Assembly: GCA_015494435.1 (NCBI GenBank)
Contig: WGBH01000231.1
Location: forward strand, 1 to 6,268
DNA from: Thiotrichaceae bacterium
Lineage (GTDB): Bacteria; Pseudomonadota; Gammaproteobacteria; Thiotrichales; Thiotrichaceae
Length of the DNA stretch: 6,268 bases
Direction: 5' to 3'
Part shown: piece after piece, positions 6,160 through 6,268 of the stretch
Layout: each line of letters opens with the position of its first letter
Position numbering within the stretch: position 1 is the first letter of the stretch
Translations under genes and position numbers: made by a program
Notes under the pieces: generated by a model
The model's input: the letters and a program-made list of their open reading frames with translations, nothing else
Told to the model about the DNA's origin: nothing
The model's database searches: none

Positions 6160-6268
6160 ATGGAAGTTCTGCATGGCTTGATTGGCCGCGTTAATAATCC
6201 AAAACATTGCCCAAAGCAGTCTACAGCAGTATTTCCAATCTCAAATAACAATACATACTCAGTAAATC
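6160..6268 (+). CDS. Start of an unrecognised protein gene (5' partial)
   Basis: A reading frame begins with ATG behind AAGGGG and stays open for 36 codons to the window edge. The N-terminus reads MEVLHGLIGRVNNPKHCPK, followed by a segment rich in Ser, Asn and Thr (ending NNNTYSVN). There is no signal peptide or membrane segment in what is visible, no motif I recognise, and one Cys at residue 17. The long AT-rich region with an inverted repeat upstream suggests it begins its own transcription unit rather than continuing the coaX-to-yhaN operon. The function cannot be assigned from 36 residues. Confidence 0.6.
   Translation, partial: MEVLHGLIGRVNNPKHCPKQSTAVFPISNNNTYSVN

Overview
The window looks like a chromosomal segment of a low-GC gammaproteobacterium. 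The A/T-biased codon use, the coaX–SPOR gene pair (a gammaproteobacterial arrangement) and a GTTCCCAAAT…ATTTGGGAAC hairpin repeat would suit a Thiotrichales/Beggiatoa-type sulfur bacterium. That assignment is an inference from sequence style, not a search result.

Layout. (1) Bases 1-233 hold the 3' end of a type III pantothenate kinase gene (coaX). (2) Bases 239-892 encode a small membrane-anchored SPOR-like periplasmic protein. (3) Bases 917-2194 encode a YhaO/SbcD-type metallophosphoesterase nuclease. (4) Bases 2191-5757 encode a 1188-residue YhaN/SbcC/Rad50-type coiled-coil ATPase, whose start codon overlaps the nuclease stop (ATGA). (5) Bases 5758-6159 are a roughly 400-bp AT-rich intergenic region. 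It has a strong hairpin repeat, a second repeat-like block, possible decayed minus-strand coding remnants and a long AT-only inverted repeat. (6) At 6160 a new plus-strand gene begins behind a strong ribosome-binding site and runs off the end; its product is not recognised.

The first four genes are co-directional, with gaps of 5 and 24 bases and then a 4-base overlap, so they are probably one transcription unit. The nuclease and ATPase should form a two-subunit DNA-end-processing complex of the SbcCD/Mre11-Rad50 type. CoaX (coenzyme A synthesis) and the SPOR protein (cell envelope) have no obvious functional tie to it beyond co-transcription. The possible novelty is modest: an enlarged, glutamine-rich YhaN-like ATPase with an off-centre CxxC and duplicated tryptophan motifs, and the structured intergenic DNA before the last gene. 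I see no CRISPR array, RNA gene, transposase or clear defence island.
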